Source: Cristatella mucedo
Lineage: Eukaryota; Bryozoa; Phylactolaemata; Cristatellidae
DNA length: 64,000 nucleotides
Reading direction: 5' to 3'
Assembly (NCBI GenBank): GCA_009760855.2
Contig: WPIO01000024.1
Coordinates: forward strand, 4,612,501 to 4,676,500
Position 1 is the first letter of the stretch. Each line of letters starts with the position of its first letter. Below are positions 44,651 through 58,121 of the stretch, piece after piece. The position numbers and the translations under genes were made by a program. The notes beneath the pieces are model-generated. The model saw only the letters and a program-made list of their open reading frames with translations. It was not told the origin of the DNA and did not search any database.

Positions 44651-45073
44651 TAAGGTTAATCACTTGACTCGAGACCTGACAGTCACAATGATATATGCTG
44701 CCTTAAGATAGCGAGACGATTCATTCTAATTGTCATAACTGCAGAGAAGGTTGGTGAAAAGCCACTTTCGTGTGTTTGTTAAAGTTAGGGTAACGACTCT
44801 TCTCAAGTTGAAGCAGAAGTGAGAAAATAAGTAGAGGCAACCTCAGTACCAGTATTATGCAAGCACTTGGATACTCAATAGTTTGATCTTCATAGATGAC
44901 ATGTATGATAGTTATTCAAGACTTCGCAAAACCTTCATCCCCTCATTCAAGCAAAAATCTAAATATATCGGCACTCTGTATTTCCTTACTTCACAAATGA
45001 CGGTCACTTTTAAATCGTTCTTGTCCTAGCCAAAAATTTCAGGCCGAAATGGTAATTAAAAATTCGTTAAGAA

Positions 45074-45763
45074 TAATAATAATGCACTTGATAAAGCGCC
45101 CTCGGAGAACTTAATCTCTTTCTAGGCGCTTTACATTTGCTGCAAAGTGATATGCAATAGATTAGTAAGTAAAATCATGCTTGAAAAACAAACAAAATGA
45201 ATAATATGGTTAGGGGTGACATGCACTTGGTCAGCATGCAAATGTGGTTAGTGGCAGCATGCACAGTGTCAGCACGCATAAACACATCAAGAACGAATCA
45301 CAGGGACGCACTAACTGCTGTCCTAAATAGGTGTGGTTTTAAGTTCCTTTTATGTGGTCAGGTCGGGGAATGTTCTGACGCAGGTCGGGAGGGAGTTCCA
45401 GGCTTTGGGAGCATACGAACTAAATGCACGGTCTCCAAAGGATTTGAGGTTTGTACGAGGTATTTCTAGACAGTTGGATTCCAAAAAGCGGGTGGTACGA
45501 TGCTTGGCCAGATGGGGGAGTATGTCGGAAAGACAGGCTGGAGCCAAAGAATGAAGTGACCTAAAAGAGAGCAACAAAACCTTGAAGTCAATTCGTTGCT
45601 TGACTGGTAGCCAGTGCAGGTCGGCTAGAAGTGGAGTAAAGTGGCAACTGTGACGCTCACGACAGACAAGCCTAGCTGCAGAGTTTTGCACCAGCTGCAA
45701 TCGCCTGATCGCACATGCTGGTAGGCCAGTAAGCAGTGAGTTGCAGAAGTCGAGACGGGATGT
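45074..45763 (-). mobile_element. LINE alpha, 3' end, well preserved
   Basis: AATAATAATAATGCACTTG and GCGCCCTCGGAGAACTTAAT at the tail, then 3' UTR and a 138-codon open C-terminal region ([32 protein letters not shown]). 5'-truncated. Confidence 0.9.
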
Positions 45764-46273
45764 CATGTTTGTTTGTTGCTATTCAGTGGGTTTATAAATA
45801 ATATGGCCCAAACCCCATGCTTTGATATGTTTCAATTGCAAACAGTATGCTCATTTTATGGAAGTTTGTGCATTATGCTTGAATGAATCTAGGCGAAGGG
45901 TATATAATCTCATTAGCTTTTCAAAGCAAATAGTAAATTACAGTGGCTAATAAAAAAAAATTCCTCCTACTTCTGGGCAAGTGCCACTGTAGGTCAAGGT
46001 TTCGTACACCCACAACAAGTTATAGACTTTGAGACTGCTAAGTAATAATATATATTTGATTGATCACATTTATCTTTAGCTAAGTGATTTCCACGTTATT
46101 TGAATTTAATCTTGAAATTTCAAAATGAGCTTTACCTTTTGTATGGTGCTATTTCTTTCTCGCAAGTTAAGTATCTCGAAAAAGAATAAAAACGACTGTA
46201 ACCCCTTCTTCAAGCTCAACACTGAATTGCTAAGAGATATATCACCTAAACATAGATACAATGCTTTCCATAC

Positions 46274-46462
46274 CTTTCATTTATCATCTGATACCCCTTT
46301 GAATGAGTGCTAGCTCCTCCAAGATAGCACGAACGAAGTGCCAATCGAAGATTTTCATGCTCGAAAGCAGGCAGAACTTTAACATATACGGTTTCACCTT
46401 CTGGGGTACCAGACAGGTTGTCCAGAAGTTCTATAAATCCTTCGTCTTTTGACATCACTATT
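46274..46462 (-). CDS. Gene A ZP domain, exon 3 (start of ZP-C)
   Basis: The exon has a TCTTTCAG acceptor, a phase 2 start, and a phase 2 end at GAAAG|GTATGG, 189 bp. The peptide begins IVMSKDEGFIELL, the ZP strand M-x-L-x-x-D-x-x-F, passes through GETVYVKVLPAF, the G-x-x-x-Y-V-x-V landmark of ZP-C, and then LRLALRSCYLGG, the Cys5 position. Phases and landmarks are the same as those of gene B exon 3 at 1.1 kb. The next exon (37.8 kb) is about 8.4 kb away; that intron holds the GC-rich gamma element and a long TA tract. Confidence 0.87.
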
Positions 46463-48178
46463 CTGAAAGATTAATGAGCCATTGTGGATGCCAGCAAATA
46501 ACATCTGTGTCTCTCTTGAAACACTAATAACTATACAGAGTCACCGGCTGCAAAACTGCATGAAGAGCAGACAATCAATTCTAAACATTAGTCTTAATAA
46601 TGTATCATATGAGCTATTACTAACATTCATTTCTTTGCATACAAACTAGAAGTACAATTGCTAAATGTGAAAGCTCAAAGTCAATCAGCCAACGCACCTA
46701 ACTGCAATCAACTGACCTACTAAATTCCTTGAATCGCACTTTCATAACTGATCAAATACTGCTAGTTATGAAAAAATACTAGTTGATTTATCAGCCTATT
46801 TTGTATAGCAGCAGAAATTATTTTATGGCTATCAACACTGCTTGCAGCAGCGATAAAGAATTGCCTACTTCAGGATTCGAACATACGACTTCGGGACCAG
46901 GGTAGTGAACAACAACCGCCTTACCAAGTAAGCCATCACGTTTCATAATATTAACTAGGCTTTTTCCTTATCAATTGATATGAATAAAACAAACATGATC
47001 TTATCCATAGGAAGGCAGACCTTAATGTTCGCAGCTTGCACATGACAAGGATATGCGATCAACGAAAAACCTTCCTGGTCACTCTGCATCGCTTCATACA
47101 GCGATTAAATTATACTGAAGTGCACTGTTGGAACGCTCTTCTTCATTCGTGTCGGCATTTCAGAGCTCTCGCAAGGTCTACCATTTCCTAACCTTAGCCC
47201 AAGTATTATTTTTAAGCGTGTTTACTCAGTAAACGAACATATTTCATTTTATCATATTATGAGTCACTTTTATATGCATTTTTTTCCTGCATTTACTATT
47301 GGTTTAGATCAGCACGCTTCATTAGCAGCAAAGTAAGTGTGAGCAAATATCAAGCTATTAAATTGAATACAGCCTTATTTAGGTATAAAGTAGTGCTACT
47401 TAATATTAGAAGTGCATCTCAGCTGAGCACTGCTCTGCTATTTTCTCGAGAAACTAATGCATCAAATTTTATTATTGAATTCAGTTATGAATATTTAGCA
47501 TGTTCATTTACGATTTTTTTTGAAAAAGTACCTCTAATGCCAACAGTTATAACATGTCTTGTAGTTAGAAGTTGCATCATTCTACAGTATAAATTGATCT
47601 GAACTTTATTTGCTAAATCCGAGCCAGGTCATCCAATATTTAGTGTTTCAATCATTTGTAGTTGACTGCAAATTCGCTTTGGATAGGATTAGTGCAAAGA
47701 GCCTTACTCTTAAATCACTCAAAATGCCTAATTTTTAAATTATGTAATACGTTTTATAATATAAAAATAGTAAACATTTTGGTCACTTATTCATCTTGCT
47801 GAAATATCCAACTTTAGATGAACATTATTGGCTAAAATTCAGAATTTCCATGTTGCACAAGCCCATCTTAAAACGTCGCCCCTGCAGCTGCAAAAAACTT
47901 AAGATACATTGTATGTTAATTTTGGGCAAGTTTTAAGAAAGCGAATGGAAAACTGCGGGTCATCCTGACGAGTGCAACATGACTGCAAGATTGCATTACT
48001 AGATTAGCCAATAGGTACCATTTCTTTTAATTTTCTACTACACATATACAAATGATTTTTACTTTCAAAGCTTTTAATTAATGCATCACTTTTTAAATCT
48101 GTAAATATGCAGGTATGCGGGATCGAAAACTAAAAACAGCAAGCTTTCTCAAAGTGCCACTAAAATAGATCAGCTTAC
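46463..48178. other. Intron with one tRNA-like relic
   Basis: Intron between gene A ZP exons 2 and 3. Apart from the tRNA-like stretch at 46856-46945 nothing was recognised. Confidence 0.5.
46856..46945 (-). repeat. tRNA-like relic (A and B box)
   Basis: On the minus strand GATGGCTTACTTGGTAAGGC looks like a tRNA D-arm with A box, and GTATGTTCGAATCCTGAAG holds a consensus B box GTTCGAATCC. The acceptor stem does not pair well and no 3' body is evident. A tRNA pseudogene or another SINE head. Confidence 0.4.
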
Positions 48179-48369
48179 TTAATTTGGTACTTTCCGTTTT
48201 CAATTACTTCAAAATTCACATCGTCTCCTCGAACTCGATAGGCTTTCTGAAGCGTTACTGCCTTATTGAATATGCACTTCGTCTTAATCGCAACCCTTCT
48301 GTAGTAAGTCCTTACTGACACTGTAGTTGCCACTATTGACTTGGCATAGGATATTGATTCGTTATCTTC
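48179..48369 (-). CDS. Gene A ZP domain, exon 2 (second half of ZP-N)
   Basis: The acceptor is TTTACTTTTAG, with a phase 0 start and a phase 2 end at ATTAA|GTAAGC, 191 bp. The peptide begins EDNESISYAKSIVATTVSV, the linker into ZP-N strand E, and contains VAIKTKCIFNKAVTL, the strand carrying the fourth ZP-N cysteine, then FEVIENGKYQI, matching the G-x-F-x-I/V strand that precedes the M-x-L-x-x-D motif. The first two codons (E-D) match the equivalent gene B exon, and the phases are identical. The upstream ZP1 exon ends in phase 0 and fits directly. Confidence 0.85.
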
Positions 48370-50388
48370 CTAAAAGTAAAACAAGTGCACCTTGCCAATT
48401 TCATAATATCGCTAAACCAAATATCACTTACATTCGCACTTCAAAACTCGCTATGGCAGAATAGACGAACTAGGTAGAAAGGATTTGACAGACAGCAAGA
48501 CAATATTGAAAGTTAAAAAAGTGTATCTTCTTCAGCGTAACTACGGTTTATTGCCCAATCACAATCTTGTCATTGTATAGCACGTGCACAGCAGAACTTT
48601 ATCCTGCGATTTGTCTCCAACAGCAAAATTACCTTAGTACTACATTGTAACGAAAAATGCTTAAGTTTTCAAAATTTCTCTTTAAATTAGTGACGATTTT
48701 ATATCATCATATGTAGCCTGTTTGTGAGTATAAAGAGGCTAAATCTTTTTGCAAAGAACTGTGAAACTCAATGCAGTGTTTAAAATTTCTATTCTATCTT
48801 TGTTCACGTGCAGTAGGTACTATTTTTCTATAGATTAAGCTTCACAAGTATAAGTAATGGTAACTATTTCTAAAGATATCTTCCCTTTGAGCATTGCGGA
48901 GAATCATTAAAAGCTTGCTGCTGTTCCCCACTTCTTCCATTGCAGTGATCGCAGACTGTTAGTTAAGTTTTTGAAGCATATTAAGTCAAACTATTATAAA
49001 AATCAATAAAGTTGTGGAAAGTTATGATATCCCTGGTACTCCTATGCATAATAATAATTACTTAATACTTAATAATACTTTCCAGTGCTGCAGTCCGTCC
49101 TGAAAATAGGCTGGGTTTATTAGTAAGCCTTTCTTTCTATCCCTATATGGCCTCACACTAATGTCTGTAGCATGTCGATTATATAAGTATAGGACAATCG
49201 CAGAGCAATGATGAAGGTAAACAAGAGGAGACTTTAACTACGTCATACCGAGAGCGGCAATATGCAATCTTATTATTGACATTTAAAATGTAAAAATGAA
49301 AAAGCTTAAGTGGATTTTGACTTAAAGGGTTTCTTCCATGTCAGGCAATTACCTTCCACCAGTAGTCGCAAAATCTCCAAAACCTCAGATCCCACCTTAA
49401 TATCTTGCAACTGAATTTCATGTAGAAATTTCAGCTCCAATATCCCATTTCTAACAATAGAAGTATCCTTACAATGAGCACTTCTTTTCCTTGTAGCCTG
49501 CTTTTAATGCCTTGACATTTTCATCTGCACTGACAGCTGTGCCCAATGTTGCTGTTAATGATTTTATTATATGAACTCTTCATCCAAGTAACAATCAATT
49601 TCAGGCAAGACATCACATAATTTCCAGGATGATTTATTTTCATTTTATTTTCATTGTAGTAATTGATTTCCGTGCGAAAATTCTCATTTAGTGGTTTTCT
49701 TGCTACAATATCAAGATTCTAGAGAAAGGCAGTTATTTCACAGAGAATCTTACAGAGTACTTATTCTCATCCACTCAGTAAGATCGTTCTTCGTATCATA
49801 AGTACTGTGAGTTCTGCCTGAATTCCCGACTAGATGAACTATTTGGCCACTGCCAAAAACAAATGGACGTGTTGAATTGACCCAATTTAAAATGTATTGT
49901 GTGCACCAAGTATTTTTGGTTGCAAGAACATAAACGCCTGAAGGAAGCTTTCTTTTCATCAAGACGAGTAGCCATACTACAGATAGCACAAGCATTTTCG
50001 CAACCTGCAGAAGGAAGGTAGATTTAGGAATAGCGCTTTTGATCAATTTTCATTGGAGAACCTAGACCCATACATGCTGTGATTTTATCCATCACAATCA
50101 TGTTGAAAAGTTGGCACTTGGAACAGTCAATGTCACTAATAAAGAACTTTACCTCAAGCGAACGTTTAAAAACTTCACTGTCTTCCAACTTGAACAGAGT
50201 TGTTGATTGTTTTAGGGGTAGTTCAAAACTCTGAAGGAAGCCACCCAGCCAGTGTGGCATTGCTTCAACTTTTTCTTTGAAAATTTCTATCAAGCTCTTT
50301 AGAAGTCTACCACAATTTCTGCTCAATTGCTGGCATTTATGCAGGGTAGGGTGCACATTCCCATGCATGATATAGACACACGGGCGCG

Positions 50389-50390
<2 letters not shown>
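48370..50390. other. Intron, no accepted exon
   Basis: Part of the 6.1 kb intron between gene A ZP exons 1 and 2. Two peptide-like stretches near 49.9 and 50.2 kb were examined and not accepted (phases incompatible). Confidence 0.5.

Positions 50391-50487
<97 letters not shown>
50391..50487. repeat. (CA)n-(TA)n compound microsatellite
   Basis: CA repeat to about 50469, then TA to 50487. Confidence 0.97.
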
Positions 50488-50829
50488 TATTTTTATTGAC
50501 AGCATTTTGACATTGTAGCTTCACACATAAGAGGGGACTGAATGTGAAATTTAATGAAGTAATTTTATTCAACTGCTCGTTTTATAAGCATCAGACAGTT
50601 TTTCGCAGGTGAGGTTTCTGAAGCCAACTCAAAGGCTAGTTGTGTTGCACAGTTAATAGCCTACTTAAGAGTTTATCCCAGGAAGCAAAGAAGAGCAAAT
50701 CCGAAGCATAGCTGAATTAAATGGGCGATCAATAAAATGAGTGGCCTCTAAGTGACAGCTCAGGTTGGCTATAAAATGGTTTAGAGTCGGCCCAGGAGTG
50801 TAGATGTTGTATAAGAATTGTAACAGTGA

Positions 50830-51056
50830 TTTATAATAATAATACACTTAATAAAGCACCCTCAACAAACTCAATCGCTTTCAAGGTGCTTTCACTTTTA
50901 CTGAACAGGAAATGCGATCGAATGGTGACTGGTTACATGCTTGATAACCAACATGAATAACATTGTTAAGGGTGATATGCACAGGGTCATCATGCAAGTG
51001 TGTTGAGTGGCAGTATGCACAGTTTCAGAATGTATAAGCATATAAAAGACGAATAA
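50830..51056 (-). mobile_element. LINE alpha, 3' tail and UTR
   Basis: Plus strand reads ATAATAATACACTTAATAAA then CAAGGTGCTTTCACTTTTAC, a diverged alpha tail, followed by 3' UTR ending near AAGACGAATAAA. Confidence 0.8.
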
Positions 51057-51535
51057 AGTAATAACTCAAAGTCTGCTTTCAACTGTATGGTGAGCCACGC
51101 TGAGGAAGCTGTTAGCTGAACGATTCTTAAACAAGTATTAACTTACGGTTTTTAATTGTTTGACGTTGTATTGGTAGTGAGAACAAACTATAGATGGAAA
51201 TTATGAATTAACAACCTAAGAAGCCCCAGCAGTAGGTATTCAATAATCACCGAAATGAATTATTTACTAAGCATGCCATTATTTGAGAGCCATGTCCAGG
51301 GACGTCCAGAGTCAATGCAGATGTAATGCCTGAAAATATTACTTAGAAGTTAGGAAAATTCCTCACCTAGCTTAGAGTCGCATAAGGTTGCTGTCCGGCT
51401 ATAATTTTGGTCTAAGCTTCCCAAAGTGCCTAATAGCTTGGTGAAACCATCATGGAGATATTTCCATCAGAAACTGCATCATCACAACGTCTCAAATGAA
51501 CTCCAGCCTAACTCATACTGGCATGGACTCAGACA
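51057..51535. other. Intron, no feature recognised
   Basis: Nothing identified. Confidence 0.45.
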
Positions 51536-51550
51536 CAGACACACATGCAC

Positions 51551-51614
<64 letters not shown>

Positions 51615-51758
51615 GCATACACTCACACACACACAGACACACACACCGACACACACAAGCATGCAGCCACTCAAGCACATATGTACACATGCAGACACAT
51701 GCTCACACTTGCAAACACAAACGCACACATGCCCACTCACACACACACACACACATTC

Positions 51759-51796
<38 letters not shown>

Positions 51797-51910
51797 GTAT
51801 ATGAATGCATACATACATATTTGAATATATATATATATATATATCATTCATCATGTATATCATATATATCATATATTATGTATATCATATATATATATTT
51901 ATATATATAT
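51536..51910. repeat. (CA)n and (TA)n microsatellite cluster
   Basis: Impure CA repeat to 51757, then TA repeats with ATATATC variants to 51910. Abuts the broken tail of a minus-strand alpha copy. Confidence 0.95.
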
Positions 51911-52735
51911 GTGTTCAAACTGTTTCTAGCCACTTTAAATTTGCTACCAAAGGTGCAAAGTCGATTGGGTAGTGGTAGACATCTCAGCAAACGACGAGAA
52001 TAGCATTAGTAGGATTAAAACCCTTAGGTTTGGCATTCAAACACGGCTAGTGGCAGCATGCACAATGTCAGCACACATAACCACGTACTGGGTGAATCAG
52101 AGGGACCCACTAAATGCTCTTATAAATATATGCATTTTTAGTTTCTTTTTAAATGTGGACAAGTCAGGAAATGCCGTTACCTAAGATGGAAGTAATTTGC
52201 CGGCTTTGGAAGCATATGAACTAAAAGCATGATCTCCAAAGGATTTGAGATCTGCATGAGGTATAGGTAAGCTGTTAGTTTCCAATAATCAGGTTGTGCG
52301 ATGCATAGCCTTGTGGGAGAGTAGATCTGATAGGTATGGAGGAGCCAAAGATTGAAGGGACCTAAAATGAGTGACAAAACATTGAAGTCGATGCATTGCT
52401 TGACTGGGAGCCAGTGCAGGCCTGCGATAAGTGGTGTGATGTGGCAAACTGCGACTCTCACGGCAGACAAGCTTAGCTGCAGAGTTTTGAACCAGCTCAA
52501 AGCGGCTTATTGCACAGGCCAATCGACCAGCAATTAGTGAGTGACAGAATACAAGGCGGGATGTCAGAAGTGCGTGGACCAATTTACATGTAGTATCACT
52601 GTCTAAAAAGGCCTAAATCTTAGCAGTGTTTTTTTGTTTAAAGTAGGCAGACTTGGCTGTGGAGCTAATATGATTGCCTAATGAAAAGAAACTGTGGAAC
52701 ATGCCACCTAGATTTTGTGCAGATTAAACAGAATT
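51911..52735 (-). mobile_element. LINE alpha, 3' half, diverged
   Basis: TTTCTAGCCACTTTAAATTT (degraded hairpin arm), 3' UTR, C-terminal coding region in reverse and part of the RT palm-thumb region, ending at CCTAGATTTTGTGCAGATT. Several frameshifts. Confidence 0.82.
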
Positions 52736-52754
52736 GACGTTGATCTTTGTATGC

Positions 52755-52756
<2 letters not shown>

Positions 52757-52805
<49 letters not shown>

Positions 52806-52809
52806 TACT

Positions 52810-52868
<59 letters not shown>
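52757..52868. repeat. (TA)n-(GT)n compound microsatellite
   Basis: TA tract, short interruption, then TA and GT repeat. Confidence 0.95.
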
Positions 52869-52871
<3 letters not shown>

Positions 52872-53304
52872 TATGTATACATGGATGTATAGGTGTGCGA
52901 ATATGCGAATGTATATTATCATTTGCATGGAGCCTTTCCATAACTGAATCTCTATTCCGATGCTTCACATGAGCCACAGTGCTCGAGCCCATAACCTTGG
53001 TCATAAAGACGATTGCCTTAGCCTGGGAAGTTTAAGTTAAGCACCTTAGGTCCTTGGCCAAGCCAGGGCGGCTCACATATCCAAGTCTTCAGTAAGGTCT
53101 TGTCACTTATTTAATCCTCTTTGAGATGCCAAATAGGATAAATCTTTATTGAACCTTATACAGGGAGAATTTTTTTTTATCATTATGGAGCTGCACGGCT
53201 TTGAAGCTACTAGGTATACATCAAATAATATTTAAAATATTATTTATTTCGTTTGAAAAGTATCCAAAGATAACCTAATTTATATTCACTCCCTTTGCTG
53301 TTCC
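52869..53304. other. Intron, no feature recognised
   Basis: Nothing identified. Confidence 0.45.
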
Positions 53305-53728
53305 CTTTGCAGGCTACACTCTTTCGCTTGCTGGTGGTCTGGCTCTCAAGCCGGACCTGGTCCTTGACAAAGGCACTGACTTAGTACTTGTGAATATGAC
53401 GGAGCCATTCGACAGCAGCGAGAATCTTCTGATTGTGGCGGCCCAGAATAAGACCAATGAATATGCAGCCATCGCCTGGTCTTTCCTGACCGCTGGCTAC
53501 AGGTCAGCAGTGGTGAGGTCCATCGCAGTCGGAGCTCTCGGCAGGTGGTGGCCAAGTAATGAAGCATGCCTCGCCAAACTCGGCATCCCAGGCACGGAAA
53601 GGACTGCTTCAGGCGGCAGTGCTTCTCCGACGCCATTACTGGCTCAGAAGCCGTGTGGTCACTGTTCCTGAATCGGGAAGCCCAGATAGCACGTTCGAAC
53701 CTGGCAGGACAGGCACGGCCAGTTAATG
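53305..53728 (+). mobile_element. Element delta, C-terminal fragment 2
   Basis: Encodes LALKPDLVLDKGTDLVLVNM, TEPFDSSENLLIVAAQNKTN, EYAAIAWSFLTAGYRSAVV and VGALGRWWPSNEACLAKLGI. This looks like the C-terminal restriction-like endonuclease of R2/NeSL-type LINEs: K-P-D, then an acidic/hydrophobic D-V-T-x-P-F-E-like strand (here N-M-T-E-P-F-D), and K-x-x-K-Y-like and V-G-A-L-G-x-W blocks. The frame then slips before the last 60 codons. The catalytic Asp of the D-V-T strand is Asn here. GC-rich against its surroundings. Class assignment is from memory of the motif pattern and is not certain. Confidence 0.6.
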
Positions 53729-54462
53729 TATACATGCTAGCTACAAATCCTTGTCTCGATAATTATATAAACACATATATAAATATATGCGTTTACATGC
53801 TTGTAAGTGGTGCAAAGCAATCTTTGCAACCACTCACACTCTGTAACAAACTCACTGCATCAGAATCTCTGCACTTCCGTTTAGGGCTACATAGCTTCAT
53901 GAATTAAGTTCGCCCAAAACGGGGTTTGGTTGTTGTTAAATTTCACGGAAGTTTATATTCTTGAGCTCGATGTACTACTTGTGGTTAAATAGGTTTTAAC
54001 AAAGTAATTGTATTTATCATGCTCTGGTAATGTGTACACTACCAAAATTTAGGATTACATTTATAAGTAGCTTATATTTTAATGGGCTAAATTTTATTAT
54101 ATTAGACCATTGTTTTGATCATTAATCAACGTTTCCAATCTCTCATTGAGATTTCATTTTTGGTAATTTAGAACGCCTACAATATCGATGCATTTTAGAA
54201 ATATACATTGCGTTTGAGATATCGTCATTTGAAGCTTAAAGGAATAAATAACTGAGCAATGCATGGATGCAAATGTATATTAATAAACAAAGCTAGCAAT
54301 TAGTTGAACAGGAGACTGATACGCTCTTTAACATCATTCGGGCAATATTTCTTTTCCCTTTGCTAGTAAAATGCCTTTTATCATACACCTTTGCTGCTTT
54401 AAGCAAACTAATGGTAATTTTAGTTAATTCATGAGTGAGATACTTTCAAACATAGGTCTTAC
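53729..54462. other. Intron, no feature recognised
   Basis: Directly below gene A ZP exon 1; nothing identified. Confidence 0.45.
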
Positions 54463-54665
54463 TTGTCGCAACGTGTCCATCGCCCTCAATACGAATTTTA
54501 GAAGTATATGGCTGTTGTTTGATGTCTGTTCTAAAAATGATTCGCTGTGTACTATAAAAGGTTCAAGAGATGGTCCTTCGAACACTTCCTTGTTCAAATA
54601 CACCACCATATTGTTGGAGTCGCAGGCCACGTCAGAAGCGTTGACTGTTACACTGTTTGGGTAGA
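54463..54665 (-). CDS. Gene A ZP domain, exon 1 (first half of ZP-N)
   Basis: The acceptor is TTTCCACCTTGTAG, the start is phase 1, and the end is phase 0 at CAA|GTAAGA (203 bp). The peptide has SVTVNASDVACDSNNMVVYL, matching the ZP-N opening V-x-C-x-x-x-x-M-x-V, followed by NNSHILLKFVLRAMDT in place of T-H-V-V-F-x-F-x-x-N-S-C-x-T. Cys2 and Cys3 of ZP-N are both replaced (SESFLEQ instead of DxSCxPT, and RAMDT instead of NSCxT) while Cys1 and Cys4 remain. Potential N-glycosylation sites occur at N-A-S and N-N-S-H. The exon follows the fibrinogen exon at 58.5 kb in matching phase 1, with no EGF exon seen between them. Confidence 0.82.
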
Positions 54666-54847
54666 CTACAAGGTGGAAAATCACAAGCGTGAAAAACCAT
54701 CTACCTAGGAACGTGCAATTGATTTCACACTGCTTGGTTAGACCAAAAGTTGAAAATAGTATCACGCAATAAATTCCACAAGAGTAAATAGGCAATACGA
54801 AGAAATTAATGCAAAATAAGAGACAATAATGCAAAAAAAAGCAAATA

Positions 54848-56305
<1,458 letters not shown>

Positions 56306-56456
56306 CCGAGCTGGTTTGGTCAAGTGATTAAGGTGCTCACCCCGACCAAGGTCTGACTGAGGTCGTGGGCTCGAGCCCCGAGGCATATGTGAAGCCCCTG
56401 AATAGAGATAAAGTTCTCTTGGGGCGCTGTATACATGAATTATATTTTAAGATATA
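56306..56456 (+). mobile_element. tRNA-derived SINE, copy 4 (best preserved)
   Basis: GAGCTGGTTTGGTCAAGTGA with TTAAGGTGCTCACC (A box), GTGGGCTCGAGCCCC (B box), then GCCCCTGAATAGAGATAAAG and TTCTCTTGGGGCGC, the LINE alpha hairpin with compensating stem changes. Ends AT-rich. Confidence 0.8.
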
Positions 56457-56789
56457 ATTACTTTGTAGTGTTCCCTAGGAGAAGTGAATCTATATCCAGG
56501 TGCTTTCGATAGCTCTCTAGACGAGTTACCTAAGGTTCCTTTTGTAAGATGCCGGATTTATTGCTAACTTGTATAACTAACATAGTAATTATGTCTTCAG
56601 CTTCAAGGTAATTTGCTAGTCTCTCTAATAATTGATATAAAAATGAGTATCACCAGTCAAGGAAAACCTATGCATTGAAAATGCAGAACACAGAGTCATA
56701 ACCAATGGAAGCCTACAACGACCAATTTTATGAATTATGCCGAAAGTACATGCTGTGTGCTGGTTCAGCTGGATCGTTCCCAAGGTTTT

Positions 56790-57085
56790 GGTGCGTTTTT
56801 GTTTGCCATGTTTTTCTTGAGCGCCTGTCGTTTCACATGGGCAGCTCTTAGAATGAGTTACTGTTTTATAATGATTCTAGTTATTCCTCTATAGGAATTT
56901 CTGAGATTTTTCAATGGAAAACGGTCGAGCGGTGGATCTTCCTTGTATCACTCACTGCAGGGATCTGTTGTAGGTCCACACATTTGTACAATTTAAACCC
57001 GGATCTTCCCGTAAACTATTTACGAAGCACAATCTGTGCTTTCAATTGTATGCCGAGCTCATCCAGTAAAACTTAATAATTTAAA
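56790..57085 (+). mobile_element. Ancient LINE alpha RT fragment
   Basis: Weak but ordered matches: CTTGAGCGCCTGTCGTTTCA (near motif A), GGGATCTGTTGTAGGTCCAC (motif B G-S-V-x-G-P), TACGAAGCACAATCTGTGCT and TATGCCGAGCTCATCCAG (Y-A-D-D region). No frame remains. Confidence 0.6.
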
Positions 57086-57179
57086 CATTTACCGCATTAT
57101 TCCAGCAAGTTGATAGGTTAATTTCTGGGAACCAGGATGCATGGCTGAATTTTTTTTATTTTTTGGCCGTTGCAAAAAA

Positions 57180-57300
57180 TACGACTGGCCAGTCTAGCTG
57201 TTGAATCTTGCACCATCATTAAGCTCGTTATTAAATAGTCAGAAAGACCTGACAGTACTGAGTAACAGAATAGTGGTCAGAGTGTTGCAATCGTCAGGTA
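57180..57300 (-). mobile_element. Ancient LINE alpha fragment
   Basis: GGCCAGTCTAGCTGTTGAATC with TTGCACCATCATTAAGCTC matches, in reverse, the alpha codons for Q-N-S-A-A-R-L-V. Very degraded. Confidence 0.45.
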
Positions 57301-58121
57301 AACTTTACCTGTGAAGATTGAATCTAGGACTGCCTGTTTCTGTCCAATGCAAGAGCACCACGAATAGCCAAGAAGCACTACCTGGAGCTATAAAAGTGGT
57401 GCCGAACTAGCATTATAGTGCAGATTCTTCAGGCCACCTAATAGCCCACAAATTCCTCGCTTGTCATGAAAATCTCTTTTTTGAACAGTTATTTTGGTTT
57501 GTGAAAAACTACCCGAAAAAATTAAATCGAAATCAATATTACATGCAGCTATGAATAAGCAAGCATGACTTTTACTATCTGCTTTAGTTTCATCCTCCAC
57601 CATGAGGATACATGTACATGAAGTTATTCATGTCTTTCCGATGAACCTTAGGTGTACGTCTTGCCGTGATCTCACCAGCTTACCAGCAGAGCTGATATGC
57701 TCTCTTATCGACTATCTAATCTGACTTACTTCTGGAAGCATAGTACTCAACAGGTTAATATTAACGTACTCATGTAATTAATCGCACATAAGGCTTTTAT
57801 CCTTATCAGCACATTGTTGAAACATATGTGATTGTAGCCTTTCAATATAAAATCCTCCGTTGGAGTGGTGATCAAGTAGTTCAATCTCTCGAGCGATGAA
57901 TAAAAGTCAGAAATCTCGGGACCTAAACCGCTTCTGGAAAAATGCCCATCCAAACATGCACCTGAGGAAAAAGGCGTCTGGTGAGACTGTTCTTATAATT
58001 ACTAAGCTGGTTTCTGCAATTAATTAGGTGACCCTCCACTGTAAAACGCTTTTAGTTCCGACAGACTATAAGTCCCGTGTACTTACGCAAATAAGTGCTC
58101 AGTGTTATAACATTCGACAAA
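57301..58121. other. Intron, no accepted exon
   Basis: Two minus-strand open stretches (57.4-57.6 and 57.75-57.95 kb) were examined; neither fits the splice phases of gene A convincingly. Confidence 0.45.

Noticed and set aside
49860-50013. EGF-like cysteine pattern on the minus strand (G-C-E-N-A-C .. L-C-S-C-N-Q-K-Y) behind a CTGCAG acceptor
   Set aside because: First EGF cysteine and the final loop are missing, the donor is weak and the phases do not fit between ZP1 and ZP2. Could be a dead exon.
50168-50340. Minus-strand open stretch ending in a strong donor (R-S-L-E followed by GTAAAG)
   Set aside because: It lies in the intron between ZP exons 1 and 2, which needs a 0-0 exon; the available acceptors give phase 1 or 2. 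No domain recognised.
57388-57953. Two minus-strand ORFs between the FBG and ZP exons (one with a C-G-L-L-G-G string like vWD)
   Set aside because: The first has only a weak exon definition and no cysteine pattern of a known module; the second hits a stop in the required phase.
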